A stretch of DNA of 64,000 bases from Cunninghamia lanceolata (lineage: Eukaryota > Streptophyta > Pinopsida > Cupressales > Cupressaceae). Both the position numbers and the translations under genes were made by a program. The notes below the pieces were generated by a model. The model was given only the letters and a program-made list of their open reading frames with translations. It was not told the origin of the DNA and searched no databases. Position 1 is the stretch's first letter. Each line of letters begins with the position of its first letter. Positions 45,949 through 57,011 of this stretch are shown here, in pieces. Location of the stretch: positions 5,766,001 through 5,830,000 of the forward strand of contig BSBN01000242.1 of assembly GCA_027924645.1 (NCBI GenBank), written 5' to 3'.

Positions 45949-47205
45949 TGTCATGTCCCCATTTCCGGAGTGAGCCATGATGGAGTTCTTCGTTAGCCTA
46001 TCATCCATTCCCGTAGGCTAAAAGGATGGTAAGGGAATGATCTTGTGACTTTGGCTTGGTCTTGATACAACATTTCCATCATTTAGCCTTTTTGAGCTTT
46101 GTACAATCTTGTCATTGAGATGTCATTATGGAGATCCTCTTTATGTTGGACAATAACCTTACCTTATCTTTGGTAAAGGAGGAAATAACATTAATATTGT
46201 CTTGGTGCCTTGGAGAAAGGAGCATGGTCGGCCCTAGGACATAATGCCTAGGTCGACTCCCTTTAAGAGACAACAATAAAGTAATAAGGGAAATAGCTAG
46301 GTCAACCAGCATAGAGGGAAAATTGTGTATAAATACAAATGGCATTGAGGCATTTCAATCATCAACCGTGGAATGTTCTTGGTAAACCTTCCTATCTTAT
46401 TGGCTGAGAATTCTGATTCTTAGTTCAAGTGTCGAGTAGATGACCCCTTGGCAAGGAATGGAGATGACCCCATTCACCTAACATTGGGAAGATTCCATCA
46501 TAGGAGTCTACATGAGCTTCAATGATTTCTAGAGTAGATTTAATTCATATCAGCTTGGAGAGCATACTTTCGGCTTCATTGATATCAGCTATAATAGCAT
46601 TCACCATGGGTGAACCTCATAGGATCATGGCGTACATCATGGAGGAGGAATTAAGCATTCATTGAGGGCGATCTTGTAAGAGAACACCATCAGCCCTAGA
46701 GCGACCATCTTGGAGGGCTAGCGAACAACCTTAGGGCAAACCTGCACTTATCTCATTGTTGCTCCTAGGGTTTGAGGATTCCACCATAATCATTGAATTA
46801 TATCTTGGTATTTGGTATGTAATTAATCTTTGGACAAGTATCTATATTGCTAGGCTAATTCGTCCTATTGGATGTTATTATTTTTTGCCCTTCTATATTT
46901 CAGTAGACGTTATATTCAGAGCAAACCTGATACATGTTCATTTTCAGCAGTCATATTCTATTATGTTCATGTTATATTATGGTGATCACTTTCTAGGATA
47001 TGTTACAATTCAATCTTACATTGGGACAAATACTTGTGATGAATCTTATGATTGTTTGAGCATTCGCTGTGGTAGAATTACTCCTTGTTTCAGATCTAAA
47101 ATTGTATAGTAGTAGGGTTAGGGTAGAACCCTAAGGCACAGAATTCTAGGGAAGAAATCAGAAATTTGGTTGAAGCACTTGGCATCCTGAATTTTGGACA
47201 TCACA
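45949..47205 (+). repeat. LTR 1 (1,257 bp)
   Basis: Begins TGTCATGTCCCCATTTCCGG and ends TTTTGGACATCACA. As the 5' LTR of the complete unit it should hold the promoter, and TATAAATA is present at 46328-46335. It is followed after one base by the PBS. Confidence 0.92.
46328..46335 (+). promoter_or_regulatory. LTR TATA box
   Basis: TATAAATA in GTGTATAAATACAAATGG, ~380 bp into LTR 1. The matching site in LTR 2 is altered to TATAAGTA (50205-50212). Confidence 0.6.
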
Positions 47206-47206
47206 G

Positions 47207-47220
47207 TGGTATCAGAGCCT
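47207..47220 (+). other. Primer-binding site, initiator Met-tRNA type
   Basis: TGGTATCAGAGCCT one base after LTR 1 matches the widely used plant Met-tRNA PBS (TGGTATCAGAGC). It supports a true reverse-transcribed element in spite of the missing pol. Confidence 0.92.
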
Positions 47221-47307
47221 TGATCCTGCCAGCCTGAGGGCCATTAATAAGAGCTATCATCCATGGGTAATGAGCCCTCATCCTGCTAGCCTGAGGGGAA
47301 AATAGAT

Positions 47308-47994
47308 ATGGAGCAAATGCGGTTACAGGAAAATCTTCATGATGCAAGGACAATAGCAAAATGGTATGAAGAATATCAAAGGCATAATAAACATTTTCTA
47401 TCATTTCAAAAATATTTAGAACTGTTGGGAAAAATTAAACCTATGGATGAAGAAATCATCATATGTTTTGGCAAATATGAAGGAGAACTTGAAGATGTTA
47501 GAGCCAAAGACTCATTTGACAGATACTACATTAGGACTAGAGAAGAATATGCAAGTAGCATAAAAATTGAACAAATGGATGAATTTGATGAGATGTCAAG
47601 AAATGAAGAATTCAATAGTAGCCATGAAACAGTGGAAGAAAATCAGACTTTTGGGCCAGCAAAAGATGAAAGGCTCATAACACTTCATGATGATTTCAAG
47701 ACTGATGAAGAGGATGTACATGTTGAAGAGCAAGAAGATGTTGCCATAAAAGATAAGGGTTTGTGTGGAAGAGCTTCATATACCACATCGGAGGATCACA
47801 TACGGCTTCACCATGATCACATTCATCAAGGTATGGGTTCATTGGATAATACTATTTCATTACCTTTGCATCATATTGGCATGGAATCAAATGATGGTGT
47901 AGGTATCTTGAGATGGATCTTGTTCATAAGGAGGGAAGTGATCAAAGCGTGCTGGATAAGTTTGATTCAGCATGGCAAGATAAAGAGATCATAG
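47308..47994 (+). pseudogene. Unknown protein of the LTR element, N-terminal part
   Basis: The frame opens with an ATG 88 nt after the PBS, the first good start in the internal region. 228 residues, strongly acidic in the middle (DDFKTDEEDVHVEEQEDVAI), with an N-terminal amphipathic stretch (LHDARTIAKWYEEYQRHNKH). The sense of the text after about 47900 shifts to another frame (47913 onward: MDLVHKEGSDQSVLDKFDSA), so a frameshift near there has separated it from the C-terminal part. Position right after the PBS is that of gag, but I see no gag core or zinc knuckle. Function unknown. Confidence 0.6.
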
Positions 47995-49769
47995 AGGTGC
48001 ACACAACTTCATCCACGATTGAGGAGGATCATGAGATCGAAGACTTCACCCACTATTCTAATGGAGATCCCTTGAGAGAGCGTCGTGGAGACTTCACACT
48101 TGGGCATCATGAAGAAGCTGATTCATGGAGGTATAATCAAGCTATGATTAGACCACATCATGTGGATGAGACAATGAATACCTAAGGAAAGGATGAACCT
48201 AGGAAAGAAGGCCTCTACCTCACACAATTCCAAAGGTTTCAAGAGACTGTGGCTATGACAGAGGATGACTACTTGCAGCTCCATATGGATGATGATCATC
48301 TCTTCAAATTATGCAAGGAATATGTTCATGCCTTGATAAGGGAAGAAGACATGATGAATGCACCCCCATACACATCAGGAATTCAGTCTTCTATAGTAGC
48401 CACATGCATGGAGCAACTTGATGGAATGGAAGGGAAACATGGAGACATGGATTGCAGTCCTGAGACAGAGTTTGATATACATGATACACCTAAGTTTTCA
48501 TTGGAGACATGCCTAGATCCTACCCTAGTTGATGATCACCAAATTGAGGAGAAAGAAGAGATACAGGTCTGCGAAGGCATCGCTTAAGGGCACGAGGTAT
48601 GGTCTGATTTTTTGAAGTATAACATCAGTCCCTCATCTTCATTTCACTATGTTATACCAGCCATGTGGATCAGCCATGAAGCATGCACTATCTGTGAAGA
48701 AAAGCAGGTTGGATCAGCACTAGATGGAGAGCTTGCATTCCAAAAGCACATGGACAGTTCTAATTTCCTGAGTTACAACAGCAGTTCACTTCATCATTTC
48801 ATATCAATCATAAGGTTCCACCTTGAGGCTTATGCTTTCCATGGAGAGTGCTGTATCGAATCATCTTTGAGTGGTGAAGATACAACAGTGATAATGGAAA
48901 GGTTCAAGGAGAATGAAGATACTATGAGACGATATGATAGAGATTCTGATTTTCTGATTTGGAGCAGCAGTCTTTGGCTTTTGCATAAACTTCTATTGGA
49001 AGCCCTTACATACGAGCATAAGATGAAGAAGACACCTTCTACCATTGGCTTCTGTGTTGAAGATAAGTCTTGGATGATGGCTGAGCATGTAGGATATTCA
49101 AATCTGAGTGGTCTACTTTATGTTGATGCCTCTTGGATAGAATACATAGCTGCCTTATTCTGAAGATTTGTGATGCATACCATGGAGAGTTGGGCGAAAC
49201 ATGTTAGGGAGGTACAGCTGAGTCATGTCACAAGGTATGAAGATATTATGGTTGCTTTGAAGTTGCTAATACTTATGTACAAGCTAAGTGGTGTCATTCC
49301 AGCCCTAGTTTATAAGACTCTATTCTTCACATTGATAAGAGATGGCTGCTACACTTCATGGTGCATGGACACCTGGCAATTTGGTGAGACCATGGAAGCT
49401 TCACCTAGTGGATCAGCCACTTACGTCATGGTTTCACTTGAAGAGGGAGTCATAAGGGTTTCTGATTATGATGATTCTTTGGTCATCCATGGGAATCAAT
49501 ATGTTCTTATTGTTGATCGGTCTAATGATGATTTCCTATCTTTACTCATTGAGGATAGTACTTTGCATGTCATTTGGAATGACATTTTCAGTTTGCATAC
49601 TGCTGTTCTGATTTATGATAGCAAGGTGAAGGGGATGGATTCACTTGTGTTTGCATCACTATGCGACATCGGAAGTGATCCCAGGATCTTCTACACCAGC
49701 AGCCTTGAAGTAATATGTTTGAGCATGATAGAGGAGCCTGGATTGATTTGGGATCCAGGGATTGTTTGA
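47913..49769 (+). pseudogene. Unknown protein of the LTR element, C-terminal part, copy 2
   Basis: One frame runs through this whole stretch, broken by TAA (48183-48185), TAA (48585-48587) and TGA (49161-49163), closing at TGA 49767-49769. With the N-terminal part it would make a protein of ~800 residues. It includes MTEDDYLQLHMDDDHLFKL, CTICEEKQVGSALDGELAFQ and LWLLHKLLLEALTYEHKMKK, and then the region shared with copy 1. The TGA at 49161 matches CGA in copy 1, a CpG-type mutation. There are no zinc knuckle, DTGA, YxDD or DDE motifs. Acidic and hydrophobic stretches alternate. I do not recognise the family. Confidence 0.6.
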
Positions 49770-49820
49770 GCATCCCTATCTTCGATTGCTTGAGGACAAG
49801 CAATCCTAGGAAGGGAGGAC

Positions 49821-51079
49821 TGTCATGTCCCCATTTCCGGAGTGAGTCATCATGGAGTCTGGGTTAGCCTATCATCCATTCCCATAGGCTAACAAGATGG
49901 TAAGGGAATGATCTTGTGACTTTGGCTTGGTCTTGATACAACATTTCCATCATTTAGCCTTTTCGAGATTTGCACAATCTTGTCATTGAGATGTCATTAT
50001 GGAGATCCTCTTTATGTTGGACAATAACCTTACCTTATCTTTGGTAAAGGAGGAAATAACATTAATATTGTCTTGGCACCTTGGAGAAAGGAGCATGGTT
50101 AGCCCTAGGATATAATGCCTAGGTTGGCTCCCTTTAAGGGACAACAATAAAGTAATAAGGGAAATAGCCAGGTCAGCTAGCATAGAGGGAAAATTGGAAA
50201 AGTGTATAAGTACAAATGGCATTGAGGCATTTCAATCATCAACTGTGGAATGTTCTTGGTAAACCTTCCTATCTTATTGGTTGAGAATTTTGATTCTTAG
50301 TTCAAGTGTCGAGGAGATGACCCCTTGACAAGGAATGGAGATGATCCCATTCACCTAACATTGGGAAGATTCCATCACGGGAGTCTACATGAGTTTCAAC
50401 GATTTCTAGAGTAGATTTAATTAATATCAGCTTGGAGAGCATACTTTGGGCTTCATTGATATCAACTATAAGAGCATTCACCATGGGCGAATCTCCTAGG
50501 ATCATGGTGCACATCATGGAGGAGGAATTAAGCATTCATTGAGGGCAATCTTGTGAGAGAACACCATCAGCCCTAGAGCGACCATCTTGGAGGGATAGCA
50601 AACAACCTTAGGGCAGACCTACACTTATCTCATTGCTGCATCTAGGGTTTGAGGATTCCACCATAGTCATTGACTTATATCTTTGTATTTGGTATGTAAT
50701 TAATCTTTGGACAAGTATCTATATTGCTGGGCTAATTCACCCTATTGGATATTATTTTTTGGCCTTCCATATTTCAGTAGACGTTATATTCAAAGCAGAC
50801 CTGATACATGTTCATTTTCAGCAGTCATATTCTATTATGTTCATGTTATATTATGGTGATCACTTACTAGGACATGTTACAATTCAAGCTTACATTGGGA
50901 CAAATACTTGTGATGAATCTTATGATTGTTTGAGCATTCACTATGGTAGAATTATTCCTTGTTTCAGATCTGAAATTGTATAGTAGTAGGGTTGGGGCAA
51001 AACCCTAAGGCACAGAATTCTAGGGCAGAAATCAGAAATTTGGTTGAAACACTTGGCATCCCAAATTTGGGACATCACA
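49821..51079 (+). repeat. LTR 2 (1,259 bp)
   Basis: Begins TGTCATGTCCCCATTTCCGG and ends TTTGGGACATCACA. It aligns end to end with LTR 1 with about 6% scattered differences in the part I compared (first ~380 bp). Directly to its right is antisense Gypsy protease sequence. Confidence 0.92.
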
Positions 51080-51637
51080 CCTCGTGTAAGAAGTGCATCA
51101 TACAACATTTTGTGTACGGTGATGACAACAAAATTTAACAAGAAGTGTTGAGTGCCAAATTTCACCTTTTGTCCCATCAATACTCCCAGAGCCTTAATTC
51201 CATGTTGGTCGGCACCTACCAACTGGAAGCACAGCGACCACAGGGTTGGTTTCGCCAGATTTCTCCATGTATCTTTAGGTAGTACGTTTACTCCCAAGCC
51301 TCCATTGAAGATTGTATTGCTCAGAGTTCTCCCGAGAATCTCCATATGGACTATGACTGGCTTCTTCCCCACATTAATTGCCAACAACATTAGATATCGC
51401 TTGGTTCAACACATTAGATATCGCCACCCTCAATTGTGGCATGCTTTGTAACCGATAGACCATTTTTATAGGTATGGTAGTTTGCAGCACTTGGATGGCG
51501 ATGTTTTGTCCAAACTTAGTCAATTGGATGCACTAGATTTTATGTTGGAGTTTCTTCGTTCTTTTGCCATTGCTTGTTCGTCCTCCACTCTCGCTTGTTG
51601 AAGCCTCTCTTTCTCCGTCGAGGGTCAAGGTAGATTG
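51080..51637 (-). pseudogene. Antisense Gypsy gag-protease fragment
   Basis: Minus-strand translation gives IAIQVLQTTIPIKMVYRLQS, PQLRVAISNVL and then, after a break, LLAINVGKKPVIVHMEILGR, LGVNVLPKDTWRNLAKPTLW and ADQHGIKALGVLMGQKV. These match in order the plus-strand element at 56120-56555 (ITSQVLQATVPIKMVDLLQS, LLAIDMGKKPAVVHMEILGR, SGVNVLPEETWKSLGKPTLW). The catalytic Asp motif is degenerate (NGGLG). It is a remnant of a related but separate copy in opposite orientation, cut off by LTR 2 on the left and by the next LTR on the right. Confidence 0.85.
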
Positions 51638-52021
51638 TGTAGACACCTAAAAATGACCAAGTCATCAAATCACTTGCATTTCTGTCTAATCACCTGCATT
51701 TCAACATTAATTGAATAATCTTCTTTATTTAATTAATTTCATTAAATTCCTCTATATTCTTCCAAAATTAAATAATTTTTATTAGTTAATTAAATCATTA
51801 TCCTTTTTCAAATTTCAAGTCCACATTAATTAAATAAATCCAATTATTTAATTAATTCATCACAAATCCTCTTATCTACAATTAAATAATTTTCATTATT
51901 TAATTAAATCCATTATTCTTCTAAATTTAAATAAATGCAAATTTATTTAAATTATCTCAATCCTCTAAAAATAAATAAAATCAAGTATTTTATTTATAAT
52001 CTTCTATGTCCTCTAATCTTG

Positions 52022-52181
52022 AGGGCGGGGGCCCTGGCTTGATTGGTTAAATAATTTCGTTGCGGTAAAATGGTCATGAGGTCTAGTCTCCTCCAGTCCT
52101 CGTGGTACCGAAGGGCATGTCGTGCCAGCGTCACCAGTCACGTGAAAAAAAGTTTACCAGGCACAATTTAAAAAAAAAAAA
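52022..52181 (+). mobile_element. SINE-like insertion (tRNA-derived), candidate
   Basis: A GC-rich patch inside the AT-rich LTR. TGGCTTGATTGG (52035-52046) resembles the Pol III A box and GAGGTCTAGTCTCC (52078-52091) weakly resembles a B box. It ends with an A-rich tail near 52168-52181. It recalls plant Au-type SINEs. No clear target duplication was found. It is too diverged to be a tRNA gene. Confidence 0.4.
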
Positions 52182-52697
52182 TATTGCACAAACAATTAAA
52201 TAAATTTATTTATTTAATTTGCTTTTTCATCTAAAAATAAATCTTCTAAAAATAAAATATAATCACATATTTTATTTATTCTTCATCATGCAAAATAAAT
52301 TAAATCATTTTATTTATTTAATTTATTTAAATCTTTATATCTTACCTATTCTTCAAAATCATGCACAAACAATTAAATAAATTTATTTATTTAACTTCAA
52401 TTATCTTCCAATTCCTCTAAAATATCATGTTAACTCCTGTGCACAATCAGTCTTATTTTTAGAATTTCAAAAAATAAATTACAAGTTAATTGGCTTTAAT
52501 TTATCTTATTTTCATCAACTCTTGAATTAGAAGAAAAAACATTCTCATTTATGAAACCAAAATCTATCTTTATCAAAAAATTAATTATCTTAATAAAAAT
52601 ACCTTTTTGGAGTGACATGTGCACATTCAGCATAAGTTATTTGATTTATCTCAACCATTCATTCCTTGGATTTATTTCATCCGTTGATCGATCATGT

Positions 52698-52712
52698 TTG
52701 AAACCTATATAA
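52698..52712 (+). promoter_or_regulatory. LTR TATA box
   Basis: CTATATAAACC lies ~1 kb upstream of the PBS in the 5' LTR, typical of LTR core promoters. Inferred from sequence alone. Confidence 0.5.
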
Positions 52713-53736
52713 ACCCCCCTCATCTCCTTCACAAATCCTCTTTGATCATTTATTCTCAGGCATCCTTTGCAGCACATTGAGCATTCATCGCATCATTGAG
52801 CACCTTACGATCTTTTGAGCACCCTTGAGCACTTTGAGCACACATACAACCTACATCCGCTTGTTGCAAACATGGTTTCACAACATTATTGAGCAATCTA
52901 CATATCTGCAAAGAGAACAATACAATCTAGGTGAAGGCTTTCTTGTTTTATTTGATTGATTCATTGATATTGGCTTTTTACTTAGATCGATTTCTTTATG
53001 TTATGGGTAATTGAGTTGTTATTGTCATTGCTTTGATTTTATCATTCGACCTCTCGATTTTTCCTCATACACAGATTGTTTTCTTTCCTTGCGTACGAGT
53101 GACGGTGAAGAGTTCTTCTTCTCCTTCTATGTTGATCAGATTGATGCTGCCTTTTTGTTTCAGGCAGTCATTATCTTCATGATCGCCCAGGCCACACCAT
53201 TTGCACAATAATTGCATTTTGTCCTTTTTCTGGCAATCTCTCGCAAAGTGTCCCCATTTGTTACATTGTCAACACTGTATGATCAGATGTCCTTTTCAGT
53301 TGTACTGTATTTGACTTCGACCTTTGCCTCTTTGATTTTGATAATCGCCTAGAGATGCGTTTGTTAGGCGCACTTTATATTTGTTAGTTTTAGTATCTTT
53401 CGGCAAAATATGTTTTGATTAGTTGTATCGAGAAGTATGTTTATGTTTGTTAGTTTGTATCGGTGAGTAGTTACTCTTGATCAGTATGTCAGTTGGCGAC
53501 GGTTGGCAACCGCCCACAAACTTTATATGTACTTGTCAGTCCATTGTATGGACATGGAGTTTTTGGGATTGTTATTGTACTTGTTCTGAATTAATATATG
53601 AAGTTGAAGTTCTGAGTATCAATTCTATTTTTTTCATTCTTGTACAATGTAATTCATTCTAGTACAATGTGATAGTGCAAATATATTTCTTGTTTACTTT
53701 GTATGAAACTAGTATAATCATTCGGTAGTAAACAAT

Positions 53737-53754
53737 TTGGCGCCGTTGCCGATA
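53737..53754 (+). other. Primer-binding site of the decayed Gypsy
   Basis: TGGCGCCGTTGCCGATAC lies three bases after the LTR. The core TGGCGCCGTTGCCG is, from memory, the PBS type seen in Athila and related plant Gypsy elements. Confidence 0.75.
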
Positions 53755-53868
53755 CAAAGTCGGGTAAGGTGACGAATAGCAGATGACAAGTAAGGCTTGA
53801 TGAGTCAAACCGTCAGAGGAATTAAATAGTCGGTGAAGTACGAAATAGACAATGGTGATGGAAATATA

Positions 53869-56190
53869 ATGGGGCAACCAATTCACACCGACGAGGAATT
53901 AGAAAATAGAAGACAAGTGGAAAGAACAGAAGAAGAAATTCAAGAGGAACGAGCAGGAAGTGAAAGAGAAAGACAATGAACAAGGAAGGAACGATCGAGA
54001 AGATAATTTAACCCAAGACCTCGTATTCCTGTGGCTGTTGTCATTCGGACAACACATAAGAAATGAATCCATCCGCAGGGATATTCCAAAGGACATCATT
54101 GGAGAAAACTTATGAGTCAACAACGAGGTAGATAATCTTTCAATCGCATCCCGCAAATTTGGCAAGAAATTTAATAATCCTCTAAGACCTTCAGGAAGAA
54201 AGAGACAGAGAATTATGTCGATAACAAATACTCAGTAGGTATGAAGAACATATGAAACAAGAAGAAGAAAAGCGCGATGAAAGCCGTCGTCGCACACCAC
54301 ATAATTGACAATAGACAAAGTATTGATTCATGCCCATACAACTTAATAAGGATAATAATAAAATACCGAGTGGGCAAGAAACACCTGAAGAAATATTGAG
54401 AAGATCGCGAAGATTAAGAGAACAAGAACGTAGAAAAAGGTTGAAACAAATTATTGAAAAAGGGAATGAACAACATGAAGAAATAAATCAAGACATTGGT
54501 GAGTTTCACAGCCAGGGAGTCGATGAACAAAACTTCAGAACACCAATAACAAACAGAGAAAAAGAAAATGGAAAGAAATTGACAGAAGAGCTTGAAGATA
54601 GCATACGCCGTATTGTAGCATTGTCCATTTCAGATGAAAGGCCGTCGATCGCAGAGGGAGCACTAGAGGGAACTAGAGGAGGAGACTCAAAGTGTAGAGG
54701 ACGCTGAGAACGGACGTGGGAAGGAACTGTACGTGGCCAAGAGCACAAGGAAGACACCGGAATGTCATGGTAGAACCAGTCCAATCATGTCGAAGACACA
54801 GAGAGGGCATCCTGGGATAAAGATGGTGACTCCACCGGCAAGCGAGAGGCAAAAGTTGCCAAAGTTTATGGGGAACGGGTCAGAGGATCCTGTGTGACAT
54901 TGTAGGACATATGAAACCATATGAATAGAAAATAGACAAGAAGATGAAGATTACTAGGTAAAAGTATTTATAGCCACGTTGAGAAGCATAGCCATCGACT
55001 GGTACACAGATCTAGAGGCGGCACAGAAGGCCTCATGGGATGAATTGAAGAAAGCCTTCCAGAATGAATTTAAACTTCTGAGGGATGATAATGAAATTGT
55101 AGCAGAAATCTACAACACAAGACAAGGAAAAAATGAGAATGTGAGAGCATATAATAGGAGGCTCAAGGAATTTCTAGGAAATTGGAAACCCAGCTAGTCG
55201 ACGGACTGAAGAAGAGATGGTTCATTGAAGGACTACTCTAGTCATTAAGGAAGAAAATGAAAGTCGTACCTCCGTCATCGTACACTGAAGCATACAATCG
55301 AGCGATGGATATAGAAAGCAAGAATAAGACATCTTCCTGAAGTAAGAGAAGGACCGAGGATGACAAGAGTACAAATGATGACAGCAGTGACAGAGAATCA
55401 AAGACCATCCAGGCGCTAAGGAAAGATATGGTTTGCATGATGAAAGAATTGAAGGATGATAAATAAACAACCAAAGAGGGCCGAGAACTATGGTGTACTG
55501 ACTGCAATAGGGAAGGACACATAAAAGCAAACTGTCCAAAGAAGCTATTCTGTGATATCTGCCAAGTGATGGGACATTCAATCAAGGAATGCCCATTTAA
55601 TCTAAAAGCATGAAGTACTCATGTGCTCTTCACACAAGGAGAGTCATCAACTCTGCCGACTACACCCCCAAAAACTCACAATAATCCCAATGCATCCCCT
55701 AGAGGTTATCAGAATAACAAAAGGAGTAACAACAGTAGCCCCAGAAACACAATACAGTACGACAACAAGGGAAGGCCTATGATATAGTGCAGGAAGTGTA
55801 ATGAATGGGGCCACTTTGCCAGAGAATGTCAAAATGGTCAAAACTCCTGGGGGAGACTATGTAAGTGGTGTGGACCGAGTGACCACGAAGACAACAATTG
55901 CCCAAAACAGAAAGGCACAGTAAATCTCATCCACATTGAAGAAGGGGATGACGAAGTCTTTGCCGTCACCCAAGCACAAGCAAAGAAGGCACATTATCCA
56001 GATCCCCGTATGGAAAATGAAAGACTCTGTGATGCACGAAGGGAAGTGGAAGTTGCCATGGAAACTGAACGGAGAAACTCAGACAAGAAGGCAACCACAA
56101 CCCTACAGTCAGAATCAGACAGGAACATAACAAGCCAAGTACTGCAAGCTACCGTACCAATTAAAATGGTGGATCTTCTCCAAAGCTTTC
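53869..56190 (+). pseudogene. Decayed Gypsy gag with four zinc knuckles
   Basis: Starts about 53869 (MGQPIHTDEELENRR) with charged coiled-coil-like sequence, broken by many stops. The gag core is recognisable at 54979-55197 (RSIAIDWYTDLEAAQKASWD, LKKAFQNEFKLL, NVRAYNRRLKEFL). From 55493 to 55910 there are four perfect C-x2-C-x4-H-x4-C knuckles: CTDCNREGHIKANC, CDICQVMGHSIKEC, CRKCNEWGHFAREC and CKWCGPSDHEDNNC, in two pairs separated by ~200 nt. A hydrophilic linker (to ITSQVLQATVPIKMVDLL) leads to the protease. Most plant gags have one or two knuckles, so four is unusual. Confidence 0.88.
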
Positions 56191-56297
56191 CTTAGTTAAA
56201 GGTGGCAATATCCAAGGTAATGGAAGATAACTCATACAAAGGCCAAGACTAGGCAATATAAGACATTATAGTAGAACCATCACCAACAGGTGAACAA

Positions 56298-56960
56298 GTG
56301 CTAGACCCGAGGTTGCTAGCAATTGACATGGGGAAGAAACCAGCTGTAGTGCATATGGAAATCCTTGGAAGAAACTTGATGAGTACGATAGTTGACCATG
56401 GATCCGGAGTAAATGTGCTACCAGAAGAAACCTGGAAGAGCCTCGGCAAGCCTACTCTGTGGCCGCAGAAATTACAGTTAGTGGGAGTTGACCAGCACGG
56501 GATCAAGGCGCTGGGAGTGCTAATGGGTCAAAAGGTAAGAATCAATACCCAATAGTTTTTGTTAAATTTTGTAGTCATAACAGCATAGAATGTGTCATAC
56601 GATGCATTACTCAACTGAGGATGGCTAATAGCTGCCAAGGCCAACCACAACTAGAAGAAAAACACTCTATCCATAGAAAATAGAGGTAAGAAGTTCGTCA
56701 TTGATTTGAGGACACAAACTATCAGTGAAGAGTTGGCATCAGACTCTGGATCAGATGGAGGGGAGTCGTCAGAGGGAGAAAGGGGGCCGATGGAACCCGA
56801 TGAGGAAGGAGTACTAAAACTACATGAATGCTCAGAAGATGAGACAAATTCCTTCAGTGGGTTATTTCATTGGTAGATGGAAGATTATGAGTTTTTTCAG
56901 CCGGAATGTAATATGATTTCAATAAAAGAAATTGGTGAATGCTTAGGAATGACTAGTGAA
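56298..56960 (+). pseudogene. Decayed Gypsy protease region
   Basis: Contains LLAIDMGKKPAVVHMEILGR, then IVDHGSGVNVLPEETWKSLG and KLQLVGVDQHGIKALGVLMG, an aspartic-protease-like fold with DHGSG in place of the usual D-T/S-G-A. Further stops follow after GQKVRINTQ and the downstream linker is acidic (SDGGESSEGERGPMEPDEE). Related antisense sequence is at 51080-51637. Confidence 0.82.
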
Positions 56961-57011
56961 CCACCAGGTGATCTCTAGCCAAAGAATGAAACACTTGGTG
57001 ACAGTGAAACA

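Larger units (their letters stand above)
45218..51079 (+). mobile_element. Non-autonomous LTR retrotransposon array (internal-LTR-internal-LTR)
   Basis: Two LTRs (45949-47205 and 49821-51079) flank a 2.6-kb internal region that starts with a Met-tRNA PBS and ends with a polypurine tract. Left of the first LTR lies a further 3' piece of the same internal region (45218-45948), homologous to 49090-49820. This fits unequal recombination between two elements, leaving a tandem copy with its 5' end lost. No protease, RT, RNase H or integrase could be found, so it would depend on enzymes in trans. The internal region instead carries one long, now broken, reading frame of unknown nature. LTR divergence looks like ~6%, so it is much older than the Gypsy at 25.8-37.6 kb. 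Confidence 0.88.
51638..53733 (+). repeat. 5' LTR of the decayed Gypsy (~2.1 kb)
   Basis: Starts TGTAGACACCTAAAAATGAC and ends TCGGTAGTAAACA, three bases before the PBS. The first ~750 bp are extremely AT-rich with repeated TTTATTTAATTAA-like palindromes. It is interrupted near 52.0-52.2 kb by a GC-richer SINE-like piece. Near 52690-52720 CCTATATAAACCCCCCTC looks like the TATA box of the LTR promoter. No matching 3' LTR is found downstream, so the boundary rests on TG/CA ends and the PBS. Confidence 0.75.

Noticed and set aside
52030..52095. Possible tRNA gene
   Set aside because: A-box-like text is present but the cloverleaf cannot be formed and the B box is poor. Better explained as a SINE-like relic.
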